NCBI RefSeq assembly: GCF_003248605.1
Contig: NZ_QFPF01000085.1
Span: 1-11,154, forward strand
Reading direction: 5' to 3'
DNA: 11,154 nt
Origin: Microbacterium sp.
GTDB taxonomy: Bacteria; Actinomycetota; Actinomycetes; Actinomycetales; Microbacteriaceae
In this document: positions 1-7,967 of the stretch, piece by piece
Layout of the letters: each line of letters starts with the position of its first letter
Numbering within the stretch: the stretch's first letter is position 1
Position numbers and translations under genes: made by a program
The notes under the pieces: generated by a model
Database searches by the model: none
The model's input: only the letters and a program-made list of their open reading frames with translations
What the model was told of the DNA's origin: nothing

Positions 1-654
1 CTCGTCGACGTCGACGGCACCGCGATCCAGCTCGATGCGTCCAAGCGCTACGTGATGCTGAACAAGCCGACCGGTGTCGTCAGCTCGATGAGCGACGACC
101 GGGGCCGGCCCGACCTGCGTCGCTTCACGACGGACTGGCCCGAGCGCCTCTACAACGTGGGGCGCCTCGACGCGGAGACGAGCGGGCTGCTGATCCTCAC
201 CAACGACGGCGGGCTCGCCCACGTGCTCGCCCACCCGAGCTTCGGTGTGACCAAGGTCTACATCGCCAAGGTCGCGGGGCGCGTGCTGCCGCAGACGATC
301 GCCCGCCTGACCCGCGGGGTCGAGCTCGAGGACGGTCCCATCGCCGCGGACAAGGCTCGGCTGCTGGACGCCTCGGGGTCCTCGAGCCTCGTCGAGCTGA
401 CGCTGCACTCGGGACGCAACCGGATCGTCCGACGCATGATGGCCGAGGTCGGCCACCCAGTGCGCGAGCTCGTGCGGCGTCAGTTCGGTCCACTGCACCT
501 GGGAACCCTCCCAGCGGGCAGGACGCGGGAGTTGACTAAGGTAGAGCGCGGTGCGCTTCTGACTCTCGCGCGCCGCGATCCTGCCCCCGGCGCCGATCTC
601 GCCGCCGAAGAGCCGCCGTCGAGCGGCGCGGGCGGAACCCTCCAGGAGATCTGA
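1..654 (+). CDS. rluB: RsuA/RluB-family 23S rRNA pseudouridine synthase, 5'-partial
   Basis: This enzyme isomerises a uridine in rRNA (23S, if it is the RluB type) to pseudouridine. The frame is open from base 1, and the first 17 codons (LVDVDGTAIQLDASKRY) read like the end of an N-terminal S4 RNA-binding domain, so the true start lies upstream of the window. A GTG at 52 is only an internal codon. The catalytic domain is clear: MLNKPTGVVSS, then GRLDAETSGLLILTNDG with the catalytic Asp at codon 169-171, then the RsuA/RluB signature around SGRNRIVRRM. The last 25 or so residues are Pro/Ala/Glu-rich and probably disordered. The stop at 652-654 directly abuts the GTG of tyrA, and AGGAG at 644-648 inside this gene serves as the tyrA ribosome-binding site. 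RluB versus RsuA is inferred from the tyrA-cmk-der context usual in Actinobacteria; the exact target uridine cannot be read from sequence. Confidence 0.9.
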   Translation, partial: LVDVDGTAIQLDASKRYVMLNKPTGVVSSMSDDRGRPDLRRFTTDWPERLYNVGRLDAETSGLLILTNDGGLAHVLAHPSFGVTKVYIAKVAGRVLPQTIARLTRGVELEDGPIAADKARLLDASGSSSLVELTLHSGRNRIVRRMMAEVGHPVRELVRRQFGPLHLGTLPAGRTRELTKVERGALLTLARRDPAPGADLAAEEPPSSGAGGTLQEI

Positions 655-1770
655 GTGACCGACATCCATGCCCCGCGGATCGCCGCGCGCACGACGGGAC
701 CCGTCCGCATCGTGGGCGCCGGCCTGCTCGGCGCGAGCGTGGGCCATGCGCTCGCCGCCCGCGGCATCGACGTCGCGCTCGCCGACACCTCGCCCGCGCA
801 GCTGCGCCTCGCGATCGACTACGGCGCGGGCCGCGCTGCGCGCGAAGACGATGCCCCCGCGCTGGTCGTGGTGGCGGTGCCGCCCGATGTCACCGCCGAT
901 GTCATCGCCGCCGAGCTCGCCCGTCACCCCGGTGCGGTCGTCACCGATGTCGCGAGCGTCAAGCTCGAGCCCTACCTCGAGCTGCGGCGCCGCGGCGTCG
1001 ACCTGACCCGCTACATCGGCTCGCATCCGCTCGCGGGGCGCGAGCGCGGCGGCGCGATCTCGGCCCGCTCCGACCTGTTCGTCGGCCGGCCGTGGGTCGT
1101 GTGCCGCGACGAGGAGACCTCCCGCGAAGACCTCGCGCTCGTCGAGGGACTCGCCCTCGACCTCGGCGCGACGCCGATCGAGATGACCCCCGAGGAGCAC
1201 GACCGCTCCGTCGCGCTCGTCTCGCACGTGCCCCAGATCGTCGCAAGCCTGCTCGCCGCCCGTCTGCGCGAGGCCCCCGACTCGGCGCTCTCGCTCGCCG
1301 GTCAGGGCGTGCGCGACACGACCCGCATCGCGGCGTCGGCGCCCGAGCTGTGGGTGCAGATCCTCGGCGCGAACGCGGCGCCCGTCGTCGACATCCTGGA
1401 TCTTCTGAGCATCGACCTCGCCCACGTCGCCGACGCCCTGCGAGCACCGGATGCCGCCGGCTCGCGCCGGGCCGTGGCCGACACCATCCGGCGGGGAAAC
1501 GAAGGCGTCGAGCGTCTGCCCGGCAAACACGGCCAGAACCGCCGGTTCGAGCAGATCGTCGTCATGGTCGACGACACTCCGGGCCAGCTCGGCCGCCTGT
1601 TCGGCGAGCTGGGCGAGCTCGAGGTCAACGTCGAGGATCTGCGCCTGGAGCACTCGCCCGGCGCGCAGTTCGGTCTCGCCGAGATCAGCGTCGCCCCGGC
1701 GGCGGTGGCGCGCGCGGTGACGGGACTGGAAGAGCGGGGATGGCGGATTGCGAGCACCGGACATGACTGA
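655..1770 (+). CDS. tyrA: Prephenate dehydrogenase with C-terminal ACT domain
   Basis: TyrA oxidatively decarboxylates prephenate to 4-hydroxyphenylpyruvate with NAD(P)+ in tyrosine synthesis; it is cytosolic. The 371-aa protein has an N-terminal Rossmann fold with GAGLLG at residues 21-26. Next come the family motifs [12 protein letters not shown] (the His is the expected catalytic-site residue) and [12 protein letters not shown], with [11 protein letters not shown] in the helical dimerisation domain. From about residue 300 an ACT-type domain follows ([19 protein letters not shown]...), which in this family usually mediates amino-acid feedback control, so tyrosine inhibition is likely but inferred. 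The GTG start at 655 is set by AGGAG 6 nt upstream and by direct contact with the preceding stop codon. The 3' end overlaps the cmk ATG by 8 nt, which suggests translational coupling. An arogenate preference cannot be excluded. Confidence 0.95.
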   Translation: MTDIHAPRIAARTTGPVRIVGAGLLGASVGHALAARGIDVALADTSPAQLRLAIDYGAGRAAREDDAPALVVVAVPPDVTADVIAAELARHPGAVVTDVASVKLEPYLELRRRGVDLTRYIGSHPLAGRERGGAISARSDLFVGRPWVVCRDEETSREDLALVEGLALDLGATPIEMTPEEHDRSVALVSHVPQIVASLLAARLREAPDSALSLAGQGVRDTTRIAASAPELWVQILGANAAPVVDILDLLSIDLAHVADALRAPDAAGSRRAVADTIRRGNEGVERLPGKHGQNRRFEQIVVMVDDTPGQLGRLFGELGELEVNVEDLRLEHSPGAQFGLAEISVAPAAVARAVTGLEERGWRIASTGHD

Positions 1771-2473
1771 GATCGATTCGTACACCACCGCGGGCGACGC
1801 ACCGATCGTCATAGCGATCGACGGCCCCGCCGGCAGCGGCAAGTCGAGCGTAGCCAAGCAGGCCGCGCGGCGGCTCGGTTTCGGCTACCTCGACACCGGC
1901 GCCGCTTATCGCGCTCTCGCCTGGCACATCCTGGCGCGCGGTGCGGACACCTCCGACTCATCGGATGTGCTCGACGCGTCCGGAGACTTCGACTTCGCGA
2001 TCTCGACCGACCCGGGCGACTACTGGGTGCGAGTGGGCGATGTCGATGTGACCGAGGCGATCCGCGAACCGCGGGTGACGGATGCTGTCAGCGGTGTCGC
2101 CCGCGTGCCCGCGATCCGGCAGGCCGTCAACGGCCTGTTCCGGCAGATCATCGCGAACGCGCCGCGGGGGATCGTCGTCGAGGGTCGCGACATCACGACC
2201 GTCGTCGCCCCGGACGCGCCCGTGCGGCTGCTGCTCACGGCGGCGCCGGAGGTGCGCGCGGCGCGACGCAGCGCCGAGCTGACCGGGCACGACGTGGCCT
2301 CGGTGGCCGCGGCGCTCACCCGACGCGATGCCTCCGACTCTGCGGTGGTGGATTTTCTCACCGCCGCCCCCGGGGTCGACGTCGTCGACTCCACCGACCT
2401 GGATTTCGAACAGACCGTCGACGCCGTCCTGGCGGTCGTCGACACGAAAGTGGGAGTGCGCGATGGGCGCTGA
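1763..2473 (+). CDS. cmk: Cytidylate kinase
   Basis: Cmk phosphorylates CMP and dCMP with ATP to the diphosphates and recycles nucleotides in the cytosol. The 236-aa product has the P-loop GPAGSGKSS near the N-terminus, followed by [13 protein letters not shown], the family's substrate-side motif. [18 protein letters not shown] is the conserved NMP-binding region, and the Arg-rich helix around RAARRSAEL follows. The length is normal for bacterial Cmk. The ATG at 1763, inside the end of tyrA, is preferred over an in-frame TTG at 1748 because the five extra residues carry nothing conserved. No strong Shine-Dalgarno sequence precedes the ATG, consistent with coupling to tyrA termination. The 3' end overlaps the der start by 11 nt. 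The tyrA-cmk-der order is common in Actinobacteria. Confidence 0.96.
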   Translation: MTEIDSYTTAGDAPIVIAIDGPAGSGKSSVAKQAARRLGFGYLDTGAAYRALAWHILARGADTSDSSDVLDASGDFDFAISTDPGDYWVRVGDVDVTEAIREPRVTDAVSGVARVPAIRQAVNGLFRQIIANAPRGIVVEGRDITTVVAPDAPVRLLLTAAPEVRAARRSAELTGHDVASVAAALTRRDASDSAVVDFLTAAPGVDVVDSTDLDFEQTVDAVLAVVDTKVGVRDGR

Positions 2474-3983
2474 CGACTACGAGGGCGCACCCGACAACCT
2501 CGCCGAGAAGCTCGCCGAGCTCGATCCCGAGTTGGTCGAGCAGCGCGCCGCGACGCTGCGGGCATCGCTGTCGGACTACGACCTCGACGAGGACGATGCC
2601 GCTCTGCTCGCGGGACTTGAGAGCGGCATCGACGGCATCGAGTTTCTGCCGGCGCTGCCCGTGGTGGCGATCGTGGGTAGACCCAACGTGGGCAAGTCCG
2701 CGCTCGTGAACCGCATCCTCGGACGCCGCGAGGCCGTCGTCGAGGACACGCCGGGCGTCACGCGCGACCGCGTGACCTACAAGGCCGAGTGGATGGACCG
2801 ACGCTTCTCGCTCGTCGACACCGGCGGCTGGGAGCCCGACGCCCGCGGAATCGACGCCTCCGTCGCCGCTCAGGCCGAGGTGGCGATCGACCTGTGCGAT
2901 GTCGTCATGTTCGTCGTCGACGCGATGGTGGGTGCGACATCCACCGACGAGAGCGTCGTGAAGCTGCTGCGCCGCAGCGGCAAGCCCGTCTTCCTCGTGG
3001 CGAACAAGATCGATGACGCCCGGCAGGAGCCCGAGGCCGCCGCGCTGTGGAACCTGGGCCTGGGCGAACCCCACCCCGTCTCGGCGATCCACGGCCGCGG
3101 AGTGGCGGACCTGCTCGACGAGGTCATGAAGGTGCTGCCCGAGGTCTCGGCGGTCGCCAAGAACGAGATCGGCGGCCCGCGCCGTGTGGCGATCCTCGGT
3201 CGCCCCAACGTCGGCAAGTCGTCGCTGCTGAACAAAGCCGCGGGTGAGGAGCGGGTCGTCGTCAACGAGCTCGCCGGCACCACGCGCGACCCCGTCGACG
3301 AGGTCGTGGAGCTCGGCGGCAAGCTGTGGCGGCTGGTCGACACCGCCGGCATCCGACGCCGTGTGCATCTGCAGCAGGGCGCCGACTTCTATGCGTCGCT
3401 GCGCACGTCGACCGCGCTCGAGAAGGCAGAGGTCGCCGTCGTCGTGCTCGATGTCTCGCAGCCGATCAGCGAGCAGGACGTCCGCATCATCGACATGGTG
3501 CTCGAGTCGGGGCGCGCGCTCGTGCTCGCCTTCAACAAGTGGGATCGCCTCAGCGACGACGACATGGAGAACGCCGACCGCCGGCGCTACCTCGAGCGAG
3601 AGATCGAGCAGGACCTCGCGCACGTGGCGTGGGCGCCGCGCGTCAACATCTCGGCGCGCACCGGACGGCACCTCGAGAAGCTCGTTCCGGCCCTCGAGAC
3701 GGCCCTGGACTCGTGGGATCAGCGCATCCCGACCGGCAAGTTCAACGCGTTCCTCTCCGAGCTCGTCGCCGAGCACCCGCACCCGCTGCGCGGCGGTAAG
3801 CAGCCGCGGATCCTCTTCGGCACGCAGGCCACGACCCGGCCGCCGACGTTCGTGCTGTTCACCACCGGATTCCTCGACCCGGGGTACCGCCGGTTCATCC
3901 AGCGGCGCCTGCGCGAGCTGTTCGGCTTCGAAGGGTCGCCCATCGTGATCAACATGCGCGTGCGGGAGCGTCGCCAGCGCTGA
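2463..3983 (+). CDS. der: Ribosome assembly GTPase Der (EngA)
   Basis: Der is a GTPase with two consecutive G domains and acts in maturation of the 50S ribosomal subunit. The 506-aa protein begins with an acidic extension of about 60 residues (residues 1-65), which I recall as common in actinobacterial Der. G domain 1 has GRPNVGKS at 72-79, a DTPG motif and NKID. G domain 2 has GRPNVGKSS at about 246-254, DTAG and NKWD. The C-terminal KH-like domain lies around residues 400-500 ([16 protein letters not shown]...INMRVRERR). The ATG at 2463 is chosen because GGGAG lies 6-7 nt upstream and because the longer frame back to 2328 is only the cmk coding region read in another frame. The gene is last in the operon and a hairpin follows its stop codon. 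Confidence 0.96.
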   Translation: MGADDYEGAPDNLAEKLAELDPELVEQRAATLRASLSDYDLDEDDAALLAGLESGIDGIEFLPALPVVAIVGRPNVGKSALVNRILGRREAVVEDTPGVTRDRVTYKAEWMDRRFSLVDTGGWEPDARGIDASVAAQAEVAIDLCDVVMFVVDAMVGATSTDESVVKLLRRSGKPVFLVANKIDDARQEPEAAALWNLGLGEPHPVSAIHGRGVADLLDEVMKVLPEVSAVAKNEIGGPRRVAILGRPNVGKSSLLNKAAGEERVVVNELAGTTRDPVDEVVELGGKLWRLVDTAGIRRRVHLQQGADFYASLRTSTALEKAEVAVVVLDVSQPISEQDVRIIDMVLESGRALVLAFNKWDRLSDDDMENADRRRYLEREIEQDLAHVAWAPRVNISARTGRHLEKLVPALETALDSWDQRIPTGKFNAFLSELVAEHPHPLRGGKQPRILFGTQATTRPPTFVLFTTGFLDPGYRRFIQRRLRELFGFEGSPIVINMRVRERRQR

Positions 3984-3994
3984 CCCCTGCGCGG

Positions 3995-4035
3995 GGGCAC
4001 GGCTCTCGGGCTCGGATGCACGAGAGGCGGTGCCC
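3995..4035 (+). terminator. Possible hairpin terminator after der
   Basis: The sequence can fold into a two-part stem 12 nt after the der stop. GGGCAC (3995-4000) pairs with GTGCCC (4030-4035), and CTCTCG (4003-4008) pairs with CGAGAG (4021-4026); a small asymmetric internal loop lies between them and the terminal loop is 12 nt. There is no T tract, so intrinsic termination is uncertain. It could also act as a 3' end stabiliser for the operon transcript. Confidence 0.4.
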
Positions 4036-4064
4036 GTGGTGTCTCGTGATGCTCCGGAGGCTAC

Positions 4065-5036
4065 ATGCGCACCTTCGATCGTGCAGATGGCCGCACGCCG
4101 GGCCCGTCGAGGGTGTGCGAGGCTGTGGTGATGACGATTCAGCCGCCCCTCCCGGGTGAGCCGCGTCGCCCGCACGGGCCGCGCGACCCCGGCGACGCCT
4201 GGGTGATCGCGGATTCGGGCGAGCGGTACTGGGGCCGTTTCGGCGCGGCGGGGCTGTTGGCGGTGGATGCCGAGCGCGGCATCCTGCTTCAGCATCGGGT
4301 GTCGTGGAGCCACTTCGGCGGCACGTGGGGCCTTCCCGGTGGCGCGCGCCACGAGGGCGAGTCGGCGTTCGACGGCGCGCTGCGCGAGGCGGGCGAAGAG
4401 GCGGGCGTGCCCGCGGACGCCGTCGCGTCGCGGTTCGCGCACGTACTCGATCTCGGCATCTGGACGTACACGACCCTCGTCGCCGATGCCGTGATCGGCT
4501 TCGAGCCGGTCATCAGCGACCCCGAGAGCTATGCGCTGGAGTGGGTGGCCCTCGACGAGGTCGGCGAGCGCCCTCTGCATCCGGGTTTCGCCGCGGCATG
4601 GCCCGAGCTGCGGGCCGCGCTCGCGCACCGACCGGCCCTGGTGGTCGATGCGGCGAACGTCGTGGGTTCGGTGCCCGATGGCTGGTGGCGCGATCGCGCG
4701 GGTGCCGCGGGTCGGCTGCGCGATCGCCTCGAGGTGCTCGCGGCGACGGGTGTGCCCGGTGCGCACCTCGAACTGCCGCACGAGAGGTGGTTCCCCGGGG
4801 TGACGCTCGTCGTCGAGGGGCGTGCGCGTGACCTGGCCGACACCGTCGGCCTCGTGCGCACGGTGCGCGCGCGCGGCGAGGGCGATGACACCATCGCCAG
4901 CGAGGCGGCTCTGCTGGTCGACTCGGGATTCGACGTGACGGTCGTCACGAGCGACCGCGGCCTCGCCGATCGGGCACGGGATGCCGGGGCGTCGGTGCGC
5001 GGCGCGGGCTGGCTTCTCGGCCTGCTCGATTCCTGA
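4065..5036 (+). CDS. NUDIX hydrolase fused to a PIN/NYN-like domain
   Basis: The N-terminal half is a NUDIX domain, a family that hydrolyses nucleoside diphosphates linked to another moiety. Its box at about residues 92-115 fits GX5EX7REUXEEXGU exactly (GGARHEGE...REAGEEAGV), so the metal site is intact. From about residue 190 a second domain follows with ALVVDAANVVG, GEGDDTIASEA and VVTSDRGLADRA. These evenly spaced acidic motifs resemble the PIN/NYN nuclease fold, with candidate metal ligands at D195, D277 or D278 and D298 (positions approximate). The fold assignment is inference. The ATG at 4065 has GGAGG 4 nt upstream. An ATG at 4131 (GAGG 8 nt upstream) would remove 22 poorly featured residues and is a credible alternative. 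The gene appears monocistronic and ends 9 nt before a convergent gene. Substrate unknown. Confidence 0.88.
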   Translation: MRTFDRADGRTPGPSRVCEAVVMTIQPPLPGEPRRPHGPRDPGDAWVIADSGERYWGRFGAAGLLAVDAERGILLQHRVSWSHFGGTWGLPGGARHEGESAFDGALREAGEEAGVPADAVASRFAHVLDLGIWTYTTLVADAVIGFEPVISDPESYALEWVALDEVGERPLHPGFAAAWPELRAALAHRPALVVDAANVVGSVPDGWWRDRAGAAGRLRDRLEVLAATGVPGAHLELPHERWFPGVTLVVEGRARDLADTVGLVRTVRARGEGDDTIASEAALLVDSGFDVTVVTSDRGLADRARDAGASVRGAGWLLGLLDS

Positions 5037-5045
5037 CGCGACCCG

Positions 5046-5429
5046 CTAGTCCTGCTCGCGGCCGCGCAGCTTCTCGATGTCACGCCGCTCGCGCTTGGTC
5101 GGGCGTCCCGCGCCGCGATCGCGCATCGGCACGCTCGGGATCATCTCGCGCGGGGGCGGCGGGGGAGTGCGATCCTCGTAGGCCGTGGCGGCGACCGCTG
5201 CGCTCACCCGCTTGGTGATCGGGGCGCGGACGACCAGGATGCGGTCGAACCCGTGGATGCGCACGCGCAGTTCGTCGCCCGGGCGCACAGCCTGCGCGGC
5301 CTTCGCCTTTTCGCCGCCCACGCGCACGTGCCCGGCCCGACACGCGGATGTCGCCGCCGACCGCGTCTTGTAGATGCGGATCGCCCACAGCCAGCTGTCC
5401 ACGCGCACCGACGCCGCAGCATCCGTCAT
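5046..5429 (-). CDS. Hsp15-like S4-domain RNA-binding protein
   Basis: The 127-aa basic protein has an S4 domain at about residues 8-70 with the features of the Hsp15/HslR family: RVDSWLWAIRIYKTRSAA at the start, then GHVRVGGEKAKAAQAVRPGDELRVR. In E. coli, Hsp15 binds stalled 50S subunits that still carry peptidyl-tRNA. A similar ribosome-rescue role is possible here but not shown. The C-terminal 45 residues are Pro/Arg-rich (TPPPPPRE..., then GRPTKRERRDIEKLRGREQD) and likely flexible and RNA-contacting. The ATG at 5429 has GAGG about 7 nt upstream on the minus strand. It converges with the NUDIX gene and diverges from the TSUP gene, so it is probably transcribed alone. Confidence 0.88.
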   Translation of the reverse strand: MTDAAASVRVDSWLWAIRIYKTRSAATSACRAGHVRVGGEKAKAAQAVRPGDELRVRIHGFDRILVVRAPITKRVSAAVAATAYEDRTPPPPPREMIPSVPMRDRGAGRPTKRERRDIEKLRGREQD

Positions 5430-5610
5430 CTGAGTGCCTCGACGCGGGCGGCCGCCGCGGGCCCGACGACATCACCGCGTGGGCCGGTGTGCGAGCGGGA
5501 GATCGGGATCGTGGGCATGCACCGAGAGTAGGACGACATGCCGCGATCCGTCGATCCGGCCGCCCATGGCGCGCGCGATAGCGTGGTGATGTGAGGATCG
5601 AACGCGTGCC
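5430..5610. promoter_or_regulatory. Divergent intergenic region between S4 gene and TSUP gene
   Basis: These 181 bases separate two divergent genes and should hold both promoters. On the minus strand, TCGACG (complement of 5549-5554) and TACTCT (complement of 5525-5530) are spaced 18 nt apart and could serve the S4 gene, although each matches the consensus only partly. On the plus strand, TAGCGT at 5579-5584 fits a TAnnnT -10 element for the TSUP gene but lacks an obvious -35. No convincing small gene was found here. The sites are candidates only. Confidence 0.3.
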
Positions 5611-6393
5611 GTGCCGGAGCTGACCGGGCTCGCGTGGGTGATGCTCGTCGCCGGTGCACTGATCATCGGACTGTCGAAGGCGGCTCTGCCCGGCGCGACG
5701 ACCATCGCCGTCGCACTCTTCGCGGCCGTTCTGCCGGCCAAACAGTCGACCGGGACGATTCTCGTGCTGTTGATCGTCGGCGATCTCTTCGCGCTGTGGG
5801 CCTATCGGCGCCACGCCGACATCCCCGCTCTTCTGAAATTGGCGCCGGCGGTCGTGGCGGGGCTGCTTCTGGGCGCGCTGTTTCTCGCGCTCGCGTCGGA
5901 TGCGGGCGTACGCAAGACGATCGCCGTGATTCTGCTCGTGCTCGTCGCGATCACGCTCTGGCGGCGGTTCGTTGCCGCGCGGGCCGTGGCGGGAGCGGAT
6001 GCCGTGGTCCCTGCGGTTGCTCCGACGGCGGGTGCACCGCGACGCGTGACCGCGGCCGTCTACGGTGCGCTCGGCGGCTTCACGACGATGGTCGCGAATG
6101 CGGGCGGGCCGGTCATGTCGATGTACTTCCTCGCGGCGCGGTTTCCGGTCAAGGCCTTCCTGGGCACCGCGGCATGGTTCTTCGCGACGGTGAACATCAT
6201 CAAGCTCCCCTTCTCGATCGGTCTGGGGCTGCTCACGCTGCCCGGCCTCCTCATCGACCTCGTACTCATCCCGGGCGTGATCATCGGCGCGTTCGCGGGG
6301 CGCTGGATCGCCGGGCGCATCAGCCAGCGCGTGTTCGAGTGGATCGTCATCGCGCTGACGATCGTCGGCGCGCTCTACCTGCTCGTCCTCTGA
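5611..6393 (+). CDS. TSUP family (TauE/SafE) membrane transporter
   Basis: The 260-aa protein is almost wholly hydrophobic, with about eight predicted membrane segments in two related halves, typical of the TSUP (DUF81, TauE/SafE) family. Half one carries LVAGALIIGLSKAALPG. Half two carries VYGALGGFTTMVANAGGPVMS, where the Gly-rich stretch and AGGP match the family signature. Members export or import sulfite, sulfoacetate, thiosulfate or related anions; the substrate here cannot be assigned. A charged linker at about residues 125-148 separates the halves. The GTG at 5611 is the first usable start after an in-frame stop at 5587-5589. The nearest GAGG is 14 nt upstream, so initiation may be weak; an internal ATG at 5641 would cut into the first membrane segment. 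Confidence 0.9.
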   Translation: MPELTGLAWVMLVAGALIIGLSKAALPGATTIAVALFAAVLPAKQSTGTILVLLIVGDLFALWAYRRHADIPALLKLAPAVVAGLLLGALFLALASDAGVRKTIAVILLVLVAITLWRRFVAARAVAGADAVVPAVAPTAGAPRRVTAAVYGALGGFTTMVANAGGPVMSMYFLAARFPVKAFLGTAAWFFATVNIIKLPFSIGLGLLTLPGLLIDLVLIPGVIIGAFAGRWIAGRISQRVFEWIVIALTIVGALYLLVL

Positions 6394-6456
6394 GTGGCGA
6401 CGAGGGGTCTTCGGCGCGTGCGCCCGCCGTGGTTCGCGGGTGGGGGCGGGAGCGGG

Positions 6457-6462
6457 TAACAT
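6457..6462 (+). promoter_or_regulatory. Candidate -10 element of the tRNA-Pro promoter
   Basis: TAACAT (4 of 6 matches to TATAAT, with the key first, second and last positions intact) lies 31 nt before the tRNA. It would start transcription near 6469. The upstream sequence is G-rich and I see no good -35 hexamer, the nearest being GTTCGC at about 6432. Confidence 0.45.
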
Positions 6463-6473
6463 GGGGGAGTTGT

Positions 6474-6489
6474 CTTCGCGCAAGCGAAG
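6474..6489 (+). other. Short GNRA hairpin in the pre-tRNA leader
   Basis: CTTCGC (6474-6479) and GCGAAG (6484-6489) form a perfect 6-bp stem closed by a GCAA tetraloop, ending 4 nt before the mature tRNA. It would sit in the 5' leader removed by RNase P. It may shield the leader or guide folding; no known function is claimed. Confidence 0.5.
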
Positions 6490-6493
6490 GCTT

Positions 6494-6559
<66 letters not shown>

Positions 6560-6567
<8 letters not shown>

Positions 6568-6607
6568 CCGGAAATGAAAAGGGTCGGCCGAAAGGCCGGC
6601 CCTTTTC
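6560..6607 (+). repeat. 48-nt direct repeat, copy 1 (tRNA 3' end plus terminator)
   Basis: This stretch starts at the 3' strand of the tRNA acceptor stem (CATCCCGA) and runs through the tRNA terminator. It is repeated exactly at 6692-6739. After 6607 the copies stay similar for about 12 nt with two differences (GTTTCCCGCGAG here, ATTTTCCGCGAG in copy 2). Upstream of 6560 the similarity ends at once. Confidence 0.95.
6577..6606 (+). terminator. Terminator of tRNA-Pro
   Basis: A 13-bp stem, AAAAGGGTCGGCC (6577-6589) with GGCCGGCCCTTTT (6594-6606), includes one G-T pair and is closed by a GAAA tetraloop. The A-run on one side and T-run on the other make it a strong intrinsic terminator that could work in both directions. 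It starts 10 nt after the tRNA. Confidence 0.88.
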
Positions 6608-6691
6608 GTTTCCCGCGAGCGATCACGGGCGGGCCCACGCCGCCGGAGGCTCCGCGTGCCGCGCAGCGGCGCGTGGAGGGGCGGTGGGGCG
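6608..6691. other. Spacer between the two 48-nt repeat copies
   Basis: These 84 GC-rich bases lie between the repeat copies. I see no tRNA body, no convincing ORF and no promoter here. The first 12 or so bases are still similar to those that follow copy 2. Confidence 0.5.
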
Positions 6692-6739
6692 CATCCCGAC
6701 CGGAAATGAAAAGGGTCGGCCGAAAGGCCGGCCCTTTTC
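6692..6739 (+). repeat. 48-nt direct repeat, copy 2
   Basis: This is an exact copy of 6560-6607, offset by 132 nt. It contains the last 8 nt of the tRNA (CATCCCGA) without the rest of any tRNA. It ends 28 nt before the last codon of the minus-strand MFS remnant. Possible origins are a tandem tRNA duplicate that was deleted, an integration/excision scar at the tRNA 3' end, or local duplication that supplied a terminator. Confidence 0.95.
6709..6738. terminator. Second copy of the bidirectional terminator
   Basis: The same 13-bp stem and GAAA loop as at 6577-6606. It is placed so that it can end minus-strand transcription of the MFS remnant (stop at 6768-6770) and give a second stop to read-through from the tRNA side. 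The plus-strand tail is CATTTTCC. Confidence 0.85.
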
Positions 6740-6767
6740 ATTTTCCGCGAGTGCTAGCGGGCGCCGA

Positions 6768-7967
6768 TCAGTGCAGCGGCACCTCGGCGCGAGCCACTTT
6801 CGTCGGCTTGATGAAGAGGGTGAGTACCACCGCGATGAGTGAGACCACGCCGCCGACCATGAAGGCGGCCTGCATTCCGGCGGATTCTGCCGCGACAGCA
6901 TCCACCCCGGTCGCGCCTGCGGCGACGGTCGACATCACGGTGATGAAAACGGCCGTTCCAGCCGCGCCGGCGAGTTGCTGCACCGTGTTCACGATGGCGC
7001 TGCCGTGCGAGTAGAGCTCGTTGGGCAGGACGCCGAGCGCCGTCGTGAGCAGCGGGGTCAGCGTCAGTGCGAGGCCGATGCTGAAGAGCACGTGCATCGC
7101 GACGATGAGGGCGACGGCCGAGTCGGGCCCGAGCGTGGCGAACATCCACAGCGCAGCACTGATCATGATCGCCCCCGGAATCAGGAGCGGACGAGGGCCC
7201 ACGGCGTCGTACCAGCGGCCCACGAGCGGGGCCGCGAGACCCATGAGCACACCGCCGGGCAGGAGCACCAGTCCGGACGCGAGGGTGTCGAGGCCGACGA
7301 CGTTCTGGAGGTACAGCGGGAGCAGGATCAGGGTGCCGAACATCGCGATCATGCTGACGAAGACGAGGATCGTGGACAGGGAGAACAGGGGAGTGCCGAA
7401 GGGGCGCAGGTCGAGCAGTGCCGCGTCGCGACGCTGCAGGCTGCGTTGACGCAGCACGAACGCGACGAGCGTGATGGCGCCGACGACGAGCGCCACGACC
7501 GGGCCGACCGCGCTGTGCGATCCACCGCCCTCGCCGAAGGAGCCGAGGCCGTAGATGATCCCGCCGAAGGCGACCGCCGAGAGGACGATGGAGAGGACGT
7601 CGAACCGCACGCGGGAGGTCTCGGACACGCTCTTGATCGTGAGAGCTCCCACAGTGAGGGCGATCAGCGCGATCGGCAGCACCAGCCAGAACAGCCAGCG
7701 CCAGTCGAGCACGCTCAGCACCAGACCCGAGGCGGTCGGACCGATGGCCGGTGCGACCGAGATGACGATCGAGATGAGCCCCATCATCGCGCCGCGCCGG
7801 TGCGGGGCGACGAACCCGAGCGCGGTCGTCATGAGCAGCGGCAGCACGATCGCCGTCCCGCTGGCCTGGATGATGCGGCCCGTCAGCAGCAGACCGAATC
7901 CGGGGGCGAGGGCGGCCAGAAGCGTACCTGCGGAGAACAGCGACATCGCGGCGACGAACATCGTGAC
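6768..7967 (-). pseudogene. DHA2-type (EmrB/QacA-like) MFS drug transporter, 5'-truncated
   Basis: About 400 residues of a 14-TM major facilitator protein are present. The visible sequence begins inside the third membrane segment region (TMFVAAMSLFSAGTLLAALA), followed by GRIIQASGTAIVLPLLM. The motif-C-like antiporter stretch APAIGPTASGLVLS and WRWLFWLVLPIAL come next, typical of the DHA2 proton-coupled drug efflux family. The C-terminus (FIKPTKVARAEVPLH) looks complete. Roughly 70-80 N-terminal residues with the first two membrane segments are missing. Upstream of about 7967 the frame stays open but is antisense to a glycosyltransferase gene. A shortened product could start at the ATG at 7961 or later, but would lack the first helices and is unlikely to work. 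No internal stop or frameshift is seen in the rest, so the break may be recent or an assembly artefact. Confidence 0.85.

Noticed and set aside
2358..4781. An 807-codon minus-strand frame across der and the NUDIX gene
   Set aside because: It is a GC-driven shadow rich in Arg, His and Asp, with no domain, lying wholly antisense to two well-supported genes.
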